A stretch of 64,000 bases of DNA from Phycisphaerae bacterium (GCA_028714855.1 JAQTLP010000002.1:1-64000), one strand, 5' to 3'. Positions 50,830 to 61,656 are shown, counted from the first letter of the stretch. Made by a program: numbers and translations. The notes: generated by a model not told the origin, from the sequence alone.

Positions 50830-53800
50830 ATGATGAAAAGTGTAACACACTCCAAGGGAGCTATCGTTTCAATAACAATCTTAGTAACCATCCTTTGTCT
50901 TAGCCAGCCGGCGTTTCCCGCTGACCGTGTAGCGGGTAATATGATGCTGATAAACGATAACGGCGGATGGTGCTGGTATCAGGACGACAAGGTTGTTTAC
51001 GATCCTGTCGGGCGCAATGTCCTCGTGAGCACGGCGGCGGAAGAGCATGGTTTCGGCGGAGTCAGCGGAACACGCCTCAATGATATGGATGCCACTACAT
51101 TTAATATCGACACAGGGACGCGGACGCGGACACTTGCGCACGAGTTCGGCGGCGACGACCATAATATGGGGGCATTCTGGATACGGCCTGACGGCAGGTA
51201 TCTGCATATATATTGTCAACATTACAATGACCCGCAGGTAACCTACCTGCGCCTGGCCGACAACCCGCACGACGGAAGCAGCTGGGGCAGCGAGTACACC
51301 TATAACTGGGAGACCATCAGCGGCCTGACTGATACTCAGTCCAGCAGTTATACCAATGTTTACTATCTTTCCGGCGAGGGAACCCCCGGAGTTGGACGAT
51401 TGTATAATATCATTCGAGTATTTACGCGAACTCCTTGCATCTCTTACTCGGACGACCTGGGCCAAACGTGGCAGTATATGGGGCAGCTTTGCAGTCCGGC
51501 AGGAGGTTCGACTTATTCCAATTTCTATCACAAGTTCAGAAGCAACGGCGTTGACCGGATAGACTTTATAGGCGTTGAGAACCACCCGCGTGACAACAAT
51601 AACAATGTCTATCACGGCTATATCAAGAACGGCAAGAGCTACAACTCTTACGGGGTTGTAGTAGACGACAACCTTTACGACCAGAGCGCTCCCTCCGTGC
51701 AGGCATTTACGCCGATATTTATCGCTGATACGACTATAGACGCCGATTCATATCACACAGGCTGGAGTAATGAGATGGAGCTTGATAAAGACGGGCATCC
51801 TGTTTGCCTGTATCAGACCCGCCACGGCACAGAGCCATGGGGTAACAACAGCGGCAGCTGGGGCAACATCGGCGCTGCAGACCACCGTTTCTTTTACGCA
51901 CGTTTCAACGGCTCAACCTGGACTTCTACAGAGTTATGCAAAATGGGTGGAGGGCTTCACCTGCCCGAACAGGATTACATCGGCATGGGCTGTATTCATC
52001 CTGACGACGCCAACATTGTCTATGTCGCAACACAGTTCGACCCTCGCGACGATTCAGAAAATGAGTATCGTGAGATATTCAAAGGCGTGACTTCTGATAA
52101 CGGCTCGACGTGGAACTGGACACAACTCACATTCGATTCAACAATTAATAATACCCGTCCGGCAGTTCCTCAATGGGACGCCGACAATACAGCGGTTGTC
52201 TGGACAAGAGGTAATTGGGGACAGGACAATTATGAAGATTATGACCTTGTAGCTGTTGGAATGATAGAGGAAAAAGATGCGACACTAGGTTTAGTCAATT
52301 ATATCGACGCCGGCACGAGCAATACAACAGAGTCAGACGGTTCGGCATTTTCGCCGACCGGTCCGAGCGGCAGCGCAGGGACAGCGGACAGCCAGTGGCA
52401 CGAATACACAGGATACGGCAACGGAGGAAGCTGTTTCACGGCCGGTGACGGCGGGACGGAAAACGTTCCAACGATAAAGACCACAATAACAGGTTTGTCA
52501 GACGGGACGTATGACGTGTTCGCATACTTCTGGTGCGACCCTGCCCAGGACTGGGGAATAAGAGGCGGATTTGCATCTGATGTGGATAGTATGCTGTGCT
52601 TCAGCAGGCAATCGGCTCAATTTGCCGAGGCATCGCAATTCTCCGGTTCTGTAACAGTTACGGGTACCGGGGTCCAGCTTTACCGGGTTTATATCGGCCG
52701 CAAGACAGTGAGCGGAGGCACGCCGGTCGTTGTTTATCTTGATAACTACGACAGTGTTTACAATTCCAATGCACCTACCCGCACGACATACGACGGGGTT
52801 GGAGTGGCCAGCATCAGCTATGTGGAAGATGTTAGCCCGCCTGAGCCGAATGTTATGACATGGGCTTCTGTGCCTACGACAACGGGCCCAAGTACAATTA
52901 CAATGACTGCAACGACGGCTACGGACACCAGCCCGCCGGTGCAGTATTACTTCGAATGCACCACTGACGGCGACGCTAATAGTGATTGGCAGACAAATCC
53001 GACCTACGTTGCTACAGGTTTGACGCCGAGCACTGAATATTCATTCAGGGTCAAGGCACGCGACAGTTCTGCGGCCCAGAATGAGACGGGCTGGTCGAGC
53101 ACACAGTCTGCAACAACCGACTCGCCGGACACAACGCCGCCTACGCCTGACCCGATGACATGGGCGACGGTGCCGACGGCAACAGGGGCGTATTCGATCA
53201 CGATGACGGCGAGTACCGCCACGGATGTCTGCAGTCCTCCCGTGCAGTATTACTTCGAATGCACTACCAACGGCAGCAAAACAAGCGGGTGGCAGACGAG
53301 CGCAACTTATTCACCGAGCAGCCTTAATCCATCAACTTCATATTCATTCAGGGTCAAGGCACGCGACAGCGCCGCCGCCCTTAATGAGACGGGCTGGTCG
53401 AGCACACAATCAGCAACTACGCAGGCACAGCCTACAAACATCACACTGCTCGGTTCGTGGGTGACTGGCTTATCTCATACAAAAGAATCAGGCAGTAACC
53501 GTGCTTTGATATTCATCGCACATGGTGAACGCTCCGGTACAATGAACCTAACCGCTGTAACATACGGCGGGCAATCAATGACAAAGGTCGTTGACAGGTA
53601 CTACTATTCCGGAAACGGCGCTTATGCCGCAGCATATATTCTTAAAGAGGCTGGTGTTGCCGCCGCAACCAACAGTAATTTTGTTGTTACCTGGGATACT
53701 ACGCCGACGGAAGTTAAATACGCCAGCGTATTCCTTTCTAACGTTAATCAAACAACCTCTACCGGAGCAACCGGCTACGGTGAAGGTACAAGCAACCCAG

Positions 53801-56800
53801 TAACGACCCCTGCACTTGCAACAAACAGCGGCGATATGGTTCTTCTCGGGGCCACCTGCGGCAACTTAGGCACATATACAATGAACAACAGCTTTACTTT
53901 AGGTGTTAATCAGTCCTCCACTTCGTCTACCGGGGCAACCGGTTATAAATCTGCTACCGGAGCATCTGAAACGCCCAGTGCAACACATAGCAGCTTGAAC
54001 CGCCAGGTGCTTATCGGCTTCGTAGTTCAGGGAGGAACACCTCCTCCATTGAATATTGCCAGTAATCCGTATCCGGCTAACGGGGCAAGTAATGTTTCTA
54101 TTTCCACCAGTTTATCGTGGGATGCTCCTACAGCATATACGCCGACCAGCTACGATGTTTACTTCGGAACCGACACTACTGCTCACAATAATCCTAAATA
54201 CACAGTTGGTACGAATAGTTACGACCCGCCCGACGACCTTTTAGAAGGGACAACATATTACTGGGCGGTCGATTCGAACAACGCAGGGACGATATATACC
54301 GGCGATGACTGGAGTTTTACGACTTATGAACCAATAGAGATTGGTGACCTCGTGGCAAATTATATATTAAGCCAGACGCTTTCAACATATTATGCATCCG
54401 CTTGTTCATACTATGGAGTGATGATATATTCTGAAGTAACAGGGGATACCGATCTCAAGAATAGCGTCATTGCAGCTTTCCCTTCTACTTATTACACAGG
54501 TGCAACACTGCCGCCGGAAGGCAGCGTAGACGAAAATATCTACGGGATACTTCCATTTGAGCTATACCGCCAGACGGGCGATGCCAACTATCTTACATCG
54601 GCACAATATTTAGCTGACGAGGAATTTAATCCTCCACGTACTGACGGTCTGAGCGAATACTCACGATTCTGGGTAGATGATTTGTATATGATTGGTTCAC
54701 TTCAGGCCCAGGCATATAAGTCCACAGGAGATCCTAATTATGCCAACCGTGCTGTTACCCAACTTTTGGGGTATATGGGAGAGGTGGAACAGTTACAACA
54801 GTCTAACGGTCTTTTTCATCATACCCTAAGCGCTCCATTTTTCTGGGGACGAGGTAATGGCTGGGCAGCAGCGGCTATGACAGAGGTCCTTTTGAGTATT
54901 CCAGAAGACCACCCGGATCGCGCACAGTTGCTTACTAAATATCAGAACATGATGGCCGGCTTGGTTGCGTGCCAGGGTCCGAGCGGGATGTGGTATCAGG
55001 TTCTTGATATGGGCAGTGACCCGCGCAACTGGTATGAATCATCTTGTACAGGTATGTTTGTCTTCGCACTGGCAACAGGAGTAGAAAAAGGATGGCTTCC
55101 TGAGGTTCCATATAAGCAGGCCGCTTTGGATGGATGGGCCGCACTGGCAAATTATGTGGACGAACAAGGTCGTGTTTTACAAGTCTGTCCAGGAACAGGT
55201 GCAAGCTCCGATGTGGCGGTTTACTTAAACAAGGTACCGGATAATACTGGCAATCCTCATGGTCAAGCAGCGGTTATCTGGGCAGCGAAAGCAATGGAAT
55301 CTACGCCCAGCGACACAACACCTCCTGCGCCCGACCCGATGACATGGTCCTCGGTTCCTGCGGCAACAGGACAGACTACAATTACGATGACCGCGACGAC
55401 CGCTACAGATGCCAATAGTCCACCGGTAGAATATTACTTCGAATGCACTAATGACGGCAGCAAGAGCAGCAGCTGGCAGACAAATCCGACATATGTTGCT
55501 TCCGGTCTTAACGCGGGTACTTTGTATTCATTCAGGGTCATGGCACGTGACAGCGCTACCACCCCGAACGAGACGGGCTGGTCGAGCACACAATCCGCGA
55601 CCACCGATCCGCCTACACCTGATACAACACCTCCGACACCCGACCCGATGACCTGGGCAACGACACCAACAGCAACGGGCTCGAGCACAATTACAATGAC
55701 TGCGACGACCGCCACCGATAGTGAAAGTCCGCCGGTAGAATACTACTTCGAATGCACTAATGACGGCAGCAAGAGCAGCGGCTGGCAGACAAGTGCAACA
55801 TACGCAGCTTCAGGTCTAACCCCGGACACTCTTTATTCATTCAGAGTCAGGGCACGTGACAGCGCTACCACCCCGAACGAGACGGGCTGGTCGAGCACAC
55901 TATCCGCTACCACCAATCCTACACCCGATACAACACCTCCTGCGCCCGACCCGATGACATGGTCCTCGGTTCCTGCGGCAACAGGACAGACTACAATTAC
56001 GATGACCGCGACGACCGCTACAGATGCCAATAGTCCACCGGTAGAATATTACTTCGAATGCACTAATGACGGCAGCAAGAGCAGCAGCTGGCAGACAAAT
56101 CCGACATATGTTGCTTCCGGTCTTAACGCGGGTACTTTGTATTCATTCAGGGTCATGGCACGTGACAGCGCTACCACCCCGAACGAGACGGGCTGGTCGA
56201 GCACACAATCCGCGACCACCGATCCGCCTACACCTGATACAACACCTCCGACACCCGACCCGATGACCTGGGCAACGACACCAACAGCAACGGGCTCGAG
56301 CACAATTACAATGACTGCGACGACCGCCACCGATAGTGAAAGTCCGCCGGTAGAATACTACTTCGAATGCACTAATGACGGCAGCAAGAGCAGCGGCTGG
56401 CAGACAAGTGCAACATACGCAGCTTCAGGTCTAACCCCGGACACTCTTTATTCATTCAGAGTCAGGGCACGTGACAGCGCTACCACCCCGAACGAGACGG
56501 GCTGGTCGAGCACACTATCTGCAACTACCGACTCGGCGCCCAGCGTATCCATTGACCTTGTAGCCGGTAATATGATGCTGATAAACGATAACGGCGGGTG
56601 GTGCTGGTATCAAGACGATAAGATTGCTTACGACCCCACTGCCGGCAATATCCTCACGAGTACCGCTGCAGAAGAGAACGGTTTCGGCGGAGTCGGCGGA
56701 GCAAGATTAAATGATATGGATACCACTACATTTAACATAGCCACAGGAAAGCGCACGGTGAGACAAGCGCGTGATTCCGGCGGCGGCGACGACCATAATA

Positions 56801-59800
56801 TGGGCGCCTTCTGGATAAGGCCTGACGGCAGGTATCTGCATTTGTATGCACCGCATTACAGTTCTTCAGGTCAAACCTTCTACCGTCTGGCGACCTATGC
56901 GAATGACGGCAGCGTCTGGGGCAGTGAGCAAAACTATGACTGGGATACTATCAGCGGCATTAGCGGGGGCACGCTTTCTTATACGAATGTTCACTACCTT
57001 TCGGGCGAGGGGACCGGCAACGGCCGATTGTATAATATCGTGCGCTGGAATGAGGTCACTCCTAACATTTCTTATTCGGACGACCTTGGCGTTACGTGGC
57101 AATATATGGGCAGACTTAACAGTCCCGTAGGAGGCGCGACTTATTCCAACTTTTATCACAAATTCAGGGGCAACGGGGTTGATCGGATAGACTTTATCGG
57201 TTGTGAGCAGCATCCTCGCAATTACAATAATAGTGTCTTTCACGGCTATATCAAGGGAGGGAAGGGATACGACTCTTACGGTAATGTAGTAGATGACGAT
57301 CTTTTCGACACGGATGCTCCCTCCATACAAGCATATACGCCGGTATTTACTGCTGCTGATCCGCAGTTAGCCGACACATATCATACAGGTTGGACTAATG
57401 AAATTGAGATAGACAAAGACGGTTATCCGGTTTGCCTGTATCAGACCCGCTACGGAACGGACCCATGGGGTAACGGCAGCGGCCAGAATACCATCGGTGC
57501 GGCGGACCACCGTTTCTTCTATGCACGTTTCAACGGCACCGCGTGGACTTCTACAGAGCTATGCAAAATGGGAACCGGGCTTCATGAGCCTGAACAGGAC
57601 TACCTCCCAATGGGCTGCATACATCCTGATGATGCCAACATAGTTTATGTCGGAACACCCTTTGATCCTCGTGACGATTCGCCGCTCGAGCACATTGAGA
57701 TTTTCAAGGGTGTAACGAGCGACAAAGGTCTAACCTGGGACTGGACACAAATTACAACCAATTCAACAGAAGATAATATCCGTCCTGCTATTCCCAAATG
57801 GAACGCCAACAACACGGCGGTCTTCTGGACGAGGGGTGAATATCCCGGCCAGGAAAACTACGACTTTGTAGTTGTGGGAATGCTTGAGGAGCAGGACATG
57901 ACATTGGGTTTAGTCAATTATATTGATGCGACCGAGAGTAACACCGAAGAGTCGGGCGGTTTGCCGTTTACACCGACGGGCCCAAGCGGCAGTGCCGGTT
58001 CTGCCGATAACGAGTGGCACGAATACACAGGCTACGGCAACGGAGGCAGCTGTTATACAGCCGGCGACGGCGGAACCGAAAACGTTCCCACGATAAAGAC
58101 AACAATAACCGGTCTGGCAGACGGGACGTATGACGTGTTCGCATATTTCTGGTGCGACCCGGCCCAGGACTGGGGCGTGAGGGGCGGCTTTGAATCAGAT
58201 GTGGATAGTATGCTGTGCTTCAACAAGCAATCCTCTCAGCACGCAGAGGCATCTCAATTCTCCGGTTCGGTCGACGTTGTTAACGGCGACTACATTCTTT
58301 ATCGCGTTTATATCGGCCGAAAGGAAATAAGCGGAGGCGGTTCGATTGATGTTTATCTTGACAACTATGACAGTTCTTATACTACTAATATACCAACCCG
58401 CACAACGTATGACGGTGTCGGAGTAGCCAGTGTTTCCTATATTGAAGACGTTACGCCGCCTGAGCCGAACGCTATGACATGGGCTTCTCTACCTAGTGCA
58501 ACCGGTCCGATGACAATTACAATGACGTCAACCACAGCTGTAGATGACAGCCCGCCCGTGCAGTATTATTTCGAATGCACCACCGACGGTGACGCTAACA
58601 GCGGCTGGCAAACAAATCCGACATATGTGGCTTCAGGTCTAAACCCGAGCACTCTATATTCATTCCGGGTCAAGGCACGTGACAGTTCGCCTGCCCAGAA
58701 TGAGACGGGGTGGTCAAGCACACAATCAGCAACGACTGATCCACCTGATACTACACCGCCGACGCCTGACCCGATGACGTGGTCTTCGACGCCAACGGCG
58801 ACAGGACAGACTACAATCACTATGACTGCAACAACTGCTGCTGACAGTGAGAGTCCGCCGGTGCAGTACTACTTCGAGTGCACTAACGACGGAAGCAAGA
58901 GCAGTAGTTGGCAATCGAGCACGACATACGTTGCCTCCGGTCTCAACGCGGGCACTTTATATTCGTTCAGGGTCAAGGCACGCGACAGCGCCACGGCTCA
59001 GAATGAGACGGACTGGTCTACAGAGGAATCTGCAACAACCGACCTTCCGGATACAGTACCGCCGACACCTGACCCGATGACGTGGTCTTCAGTGCCAACG
59101 GCGACAGGTTCGAGCACAATCACGATGACAGCATCGACTGCTACGGATGCGGATAGTCCGCCTGTTGAGTATTATTTCGAATGCACCAATGATGGCACCA
59201 AAACCAGCGGCTGGCAGTCAGGTACGACATACGTCGCTTCAGGCCTGACGCCGAGCACTTTGTATTCGTTCAGGGTCAAGGCACGCGACAGTTATCTTAT
59301 TCCCAATGAGACAGGCTGGTCGAGCACGCTATCAGCAACTACCGACCTGCCTCCGACAGATATTGAAATCCTCGGCTCGTGGGCGACAGGTTTATCCCAT
59401 GCAAAAGAAGCCGGCAACAGCCGGGCTTTGATTTTCATTGCTCATGAAGAATCTGCCAGTGGTCTTGACCCAAGTTTGACTTCCGTAACATACGGCGGGC
59501 AGGCAATGACCAAGGTTATTGAAAGGAGTGCCGTCACCACTGGCTACGGGAATTACGTTGCGGCATTTATACTCGACGAAGCCGGCGTAGCTGCTGCGAA
59601 CAGCGGCACGTTTACTCCCACCTGGAGCGCTTCGACGAGTTCTATCTCGTATGCAAGTGTATTCCTTTCCAATGTTGACCAGACAACTTCCATAGGAGAA
59701 TCCGCAAGCAATGGAACGACAAGCGGTACGGACCCAATCTCGACAAGTCCGCTTGCTACAAATGACGGGGATATGGTTATTCTCGGTGCGACCAACGCTA

Positions 59801-61623
59801 ATAACGGCTCATATACATTAGGCGGCGGCTTTACAGAAGGGACCGACCAGTCGGTTGGGACTAGTGGGCACACAGGTGTAACCGGCTACAAGTCCGCAAC
59901 GGGCGCAGCCGAGACACCAAGCGCAGATCACTCGAGCACAGTTACCCGTCAGGTTATTATTGGATTTGTGCTCCAAGCTTTGTCAGGCGGCGGACCTGTT
60001 ACCCGGACGCTGGCGGTTTCTTCTTCAGCGGGCGGCACAGTAACCACGCCCGGCATAGGTGACTTCGACTACACGAACGGTACCAACGCAAGTATCGTTG
60101 CGTCTGCTAACGCCAATTATCATTTCGTGAACTGGACGGGCACCGCGGTAACGGCAGGCAAAGTAGCCAGCCCGACTTCGGCCAGTACCACTGTTTTAAT
60201 GGATGCATCTTATAATGTGGTAGCCAACTTCGCTATAGACACATTCACTCTTGATTACGCGGCAGGCGCGGGCGGAAGCCTGACAGGCGATACCTCACAG
60301 GTGGTCAATTACGGCGGCAATGGAACTGCTGTAACAGCGGTACATAATATCGGCTACCACTTTGTCAACTGGAGTGATTTATCTACGGACAATCCGAGAA
60401 CAGACCTGAATGTAACAGCCAATATAAACGTAACGGCCAACTTCGCTATTGACCAGTATACGGTCTCCGCTTCAGCGGGCACCAACGGCAGTATCGTTCC
60501 TTGGGGCGATGTCACGATAAACTACGGAGGCAACCAGATGTTCACGGCCAACGCGGACCTGGGTTATGAGGTCGACGAGTGGACTGTGGACGGCAATCAG
60601 GTCCAATCCGGAGGGACTACCTATACAATATATAACGTCACGAGCAACCATACAGTAGCCGTGACATTCAACCAGATTATCCTCTCGATTTCCGGCTATG
60701 TGGTAGAGCAGGACGGCAGTACGCCGGTCGAAGGGGTGCTGATGGAGACAGGCGATGTTAATACTTTAACCAACGCCGACGGCTTCTACGAACTGCCGGT
60801 CAATTACGGCTGGTCGGGCCAAGTCACTCCTTATAAAGAAGGATATATCTTCGCGCCGGACAGCACTATATATACCAATGTCACACAGAACCAGAGCAGT
60901 GACGATTACACAGCGACACTGATAACCTTCAGGATTGCGGGCATTGTGCTTGCCGACGACTATATCACGCCCCTGAGCGATGTAAACGTATCGGCCGAAA
61001 ACGGCGGCGGGCCGTGGACAAGCAGATACGGCGGCGGGGCAACGCTGACGGACGCAGACGGCTATTATGAAATCGTTGTGGACTACAACTGGTCGGGCAA
61101 TGTCACGCCCGCCAAAGAGGCCTACGTCTTCGCGCCGAACAACAGAAGCTATGCAAACGTAAAAGAGGACTGGATGACGGACCAAAGCTACACCGGGACT
61201 CTGCTGACTTATAAGATCAGCGGTTACATAAAGAACGAATGCGACGAGCCAATAGAAGGGGTTATGGTCGATGCCAACAACGGCGGCAACCAAGATACGA
61301 CCGATTCAACCGGCTTATATGAGGTATGGGTCGATAGTTTCTGGTCCGGAACGGTAACACCGCACAAGCAACATTACATATTTGACCCGAACCAGATGGA
61401 TTATTCTAATGTACAGGCAGATATAGCCAACCAGAACTACGCCGCATATAACGTTTATGACCTCGATTGCGACGGCTTAATCGGCTGGGGCGACGTCGGC
61501 GTAATGGCTGATAACTGGCTGTCGAGCGGCCCTGACATTCCGGGTGATTTATACAAGGATGAATACAACATTGTCGATTTCCTGGATTTTGCCGAATTCG
61601 GTTCAGTCTGGCTGGCAAATTAA
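50830..61623 (+). CDS. Giant secreted multi-domain carbohydrate-active protein (BNR_4 x2, GH105-like)
   Basis: 3597 residues with a signal peptide (1-31). Domains in order: BNR_4 propeller (32-480; NDNGGWCWYQDDK, DDHNMGAFWIRPDGRYLH); X1 (485-665); two FN3 (668-865); X2 (870-1070); FN3-like (1075-1165); GH105-like alpha barrel (1170-1490; RFWVDDLYMIG with the catalytic-type Asp, FFWGRGNGWAAAAM); four FN3 (1494-1903); BNR_4 (1908-2350); X1 (2356-2540); three FN3 (2541-2840); X2 (2843-3054); three InlB-like repeats (3058-3284; YHFVNW); three carboxypeptidase-regulatory-like domains (3286-3537); dockerin-like tail with DLDCDGLIGWGDV. BNR_4 folds occur in ulvan-type polysaccharide lyases and GH105 removes unsaturated uronyl ends, so one chain may both cut and trim an acidic polysaccharide (inference). 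Confidence 0.9.
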   Translation: MMKSVTHSKGAIVSITILVTILCLSQPAFPADRVAGNMMLINDNGGWCWYQDDKVVYDPVGRNVLVSTAAEEHGFGGVSGTRLNDMDATTFNIDTGTRTRTLAHEFGGDDHNMGAFWIRPDGRYLHIYCQHYNDPQVTYLRLADNPHDGSSWGSEYTYNWETISGLTDTQSSSYTNVYYLSGEGTPGVGRLYNIIRVFTRTPCISYSDDLGQTWQYMGQLCSPAGGSTYSNFYHKFRSNGVDRIDFIGVENHPRDNNNNVYHGYIKNGKSYNSYGVVVDDNLYDQSAPSVQAFTPIFIADTTIDADSYHTGWSNEMELDKDGHPVCLYQTRHGTEPWGNNSGSWGNIGAADHRFFYARFNGSTWTSTELCKMGGGLHLPEQDYIGMGCIHPDDANIVYVATQFDPRDDSENEYREIFKGVTSDNGSTWNWTQLTFDSTINNTRPAVPQWDADNTAVVWTRGNWGQDNYEDYDLVAVGMIEEKDATLGLVNYIDAGTSNTTESDGSAFSPTGPSGSAGTADSQWHEYTGYGNGGSCFTAGDGGTENVPTIKTTITGLSDGTYDVFAYFWCDPAQDWGIRGGFASDVDSMLCFSRQSAQFAEASQFSGSVTVTGTGVQLYRVYIGRKTVSGGTPVVVYLDNYDSVYNSNAPTRTTYDGVGVASISYVEDVSPPEPNVMTWASVPTTTGPSTITMTATTATDTSPPVQYYFECTTDGDANSDWQTNPTYVATGLTPSTEYSFRVKARDSSAAQNETGWSSTQSATTDSPDTTPPTPDPMTWATVPTATGAYSITMTASTATDVCSPPVQYYFECTTNGSKTSGWQTSATYSPSSLNPSTSYSFRVKARDSAAALNETGWSSTQSATTQAQPTNITLLGSWVTGLSHTKESGSNRALIFIAHGERSGTMNLTAVTYGGQSMTKVVDRYYYSGNGAYAAAYILKEAGVAAATNSNFVVTWDTTPTEVKYASVFLSNVNQTTSTGATGYGEGTSNPVTTPALATNSGDMVLLGATCGNLGTYTMNNSFTLGVNQSSTSSTGATGYKSATGASETPSATHSSLNRQVLIGFVVQGGTPPPLNIASNPYPANGASNVSISTSLSWDAPTAYTPTSYDVYFGTDTTAHNNPKYTVGTNSYDPPDDLLEGTTYYWAVDSNNAGTIYTGDDWSFTTYEPIEIGDLVANYILSQTLSTYYASACSYYGVMIYSEVTGDTDLKNSVIAAFPSTYYTGATLPPEGSVDENIYGILPFELYRQTGDANYLTSAQYLADEEFNPPRTDGLSEYSRFWVDDLYMIGSLQAQAYKSTGDPNYANRAVTQLLGYMGEVEQLQQSNGLFHHTLSAPFFWGRGNGWAAAAMTEVLLSIPEDHPDRAQLLTKYQNMMAGLVACQGPSGMWYQVLDMGSDPRNWYESSCTGMFVFALATGVEKGWLPEVPYKQAALDGWAALANYVDEQGRVLQVCPGTGASSDVAVYLNKVPDNTGNPHGQAAVIWAAKAMESTPSDTTPPAPDPMTWSSVPAATGQTTITMTATTATDANSPPVEYYFECTNDGSKSSSWQTNPTYVASGLNAGTLYSFRVMARDSATTPNETGWSSTQSATTDPPTPDTTPPTPDPMTWATTPTATGSSTITMTATTATDSESPPVEYYFECTNDGSKSSGWQTSATYAASGLTPDTLYSFRVRARDSATTPNETGWSSTLSATTNPTPDTTPPAPDPMTWSSVPAATGQTTITMTATTATDANSPPVEYYFECTNDGSKSSSWQTNPTYVASGLNAGTLYSFRVMARDSATTPNETGWSSTQSATTDPPTPDTTPPTPDPMTWATTPTATGSSTITMTATTATDSESPPVEYYFECTNDGSKSSGWQTSATYAASGLTPDTLYSFRVRARDSATTPNETGWSSTLSATTDSAPSVSIDLVAGNMMLINDNGGWCWYQDDKIAYDPTAGNILTSTAAEENGFGGVGGARLNDMDTTTFNIATGKRTVRQARDSGGGDDHNMGAFWIRPDGRYLHLYAPHYSSSGQTFYRLATYANDGSVWGSEQNYDWDTISGISGGTLSYTNVHYLSGEGTGNGRLYNIVRWNEVTPNISYSDDLGVTWQYMGRLNSPVGGATYSNFYHKFRGNGVDRIDFIGCEQHPRNYNNSVFHGYIKGGKGYDSYGNVVDDDLFDTDAPSIQAYTPVFTAADPQLADTYHTGWTNEIEIDKDGYPVCLYQTRYGTDPWGNGSGQNTIGAADHRFFYARFNGTAWTSTELCKMGTGLHEPEQDYLPMGCIHPDDANIVYVGTPFDPRDDSPLEHIEIFKGVTSDKGLTWDWTQITTNSTEDNIRPAIPKWNANNTAVFWTRGEYPGQENYDFVVVGMLEEQDMTLGLVNYIDATESNTEESGGLPFTPTGPSGSAGSADNEWHEYTGYGNGGSCYTAGDGGTENVPTIKTTITGLADGTYDVFAYFWCDPAQDWGVRGGFESDVDSMLCFNKQSSQHAEASQFSGSVDVVNGDYILYRVYIGRKEISGGGSIDVYLDNYDSSYTTNIPTRTTYDGVGVASVSYIEDVTPPEPNAMTWASLPSATGPMTITMTSTTAVDDSPPVQYYFECTTDGDANSGWQTNPTYVASGLNPSTLYSFRVKARDSSPAQNETGWSSTQSATTDPPDTTPPTPDPMTWSSTPTATGQTTITMTATTAADSESPPVQYYFECTNDGSKSSSWQSSTTYVASGLNAGTLYSFRVKARDSATAQNETDWSTEESATTDLPDTVPPTPDPMTWSSVPTATGSSTITMTASTATDADSPPVEYYFECTNDGTKTSGWQSGTTYVASGLTPSTLYSFRVKARDSYLIPNETGWSSTLSATTDLPPTDIEILGSWATGLSHAKEAGNSRALIFIAHEESASGLDPSLTSVTYGGQAMTKVIERSAVTTGYGNYVAAFILDEAGVAAANSGTFTPTWSASTSSISYASVFLSNVDQTTSIGESASNGTTSGTDPISTSPLATNDGDMVILGATNANNGSYTLGGGFTEGTDQSVGTSGHTGVTGYKSATGAAETPSADHSSTVTRQVIIGFVLQALSGGGPVTRTLAVSSSAGGTVTTPGIGDFDYTNGTNASIVASANANYHFVNWTGTAVTAGKVASPTSASTTVLMDASYNVVANFAIDTFTLDYAAGAGGSLTGDTSQVVNYGGNGTAVTAVHNIGYHFVNWSDLSTDNPRTDLNVTANINVTANFAIDQYTVSASAGTNGSIVPWGDVTINYGGNQMFTANADLGYEVDEWTVDGNQVQSGGTTYTIYNVTSNHTVAVTFNQIILSISGYVVEQDGSTPVEGVLMETGDVNTLTNADGFYELPVNYGWSGQVTPYKEGYIFAPDSTIYTNVTQNQSSDDYTATLITFRIAGIVLADDYITPLSDVNVSAENGGGPWTSRYGGGATLTDADGYYEIVVDYNWSGNVTPAKEAYVFAPNNRSYANVKEDWMTDQSYTGTLLTYKISGYIKNECDEPIEGVMVDANNGGNQDTTDSTGLYEVWVDSFWSGTVTPHKQHYIFDPNQMDYSNVQADIANQNYAAYNVYDLDCDGLIGWGDVGVMADNWLSSGPDIPGDLYKDEYNIVDFLDFAEFGSVWLAN
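55315..56519 (+). repeat. Tandem 615-bp duplication of an FN3 pair
   Basis: 55315-55904 and 55930-56519 appear identical at the nucleotide level, period 615 bp (205 codons, two FN3 domains). The reading frame is kept. It is a recent expansion within the giant gene, or possibly an assembly artefact. Confidence 0.85.
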
Positions 61624-61656
61624 TAATCCATTAGAATCGACGGTAACGATACTAAT

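Noticed and set aside
55315-56519. Regular repeats considered as a CRISPR array
   Set aside because: Units are long, coding and in frame (FN3 domains), without the short repeat and unique spacer pattern.
48467-61623. Integrative mobile element carrying the giant gene
   Set aside because: No integrase, terminal repeats or target-site duplication seen; only pseudogene debris and a duplicated kinase end support past rearrangement.
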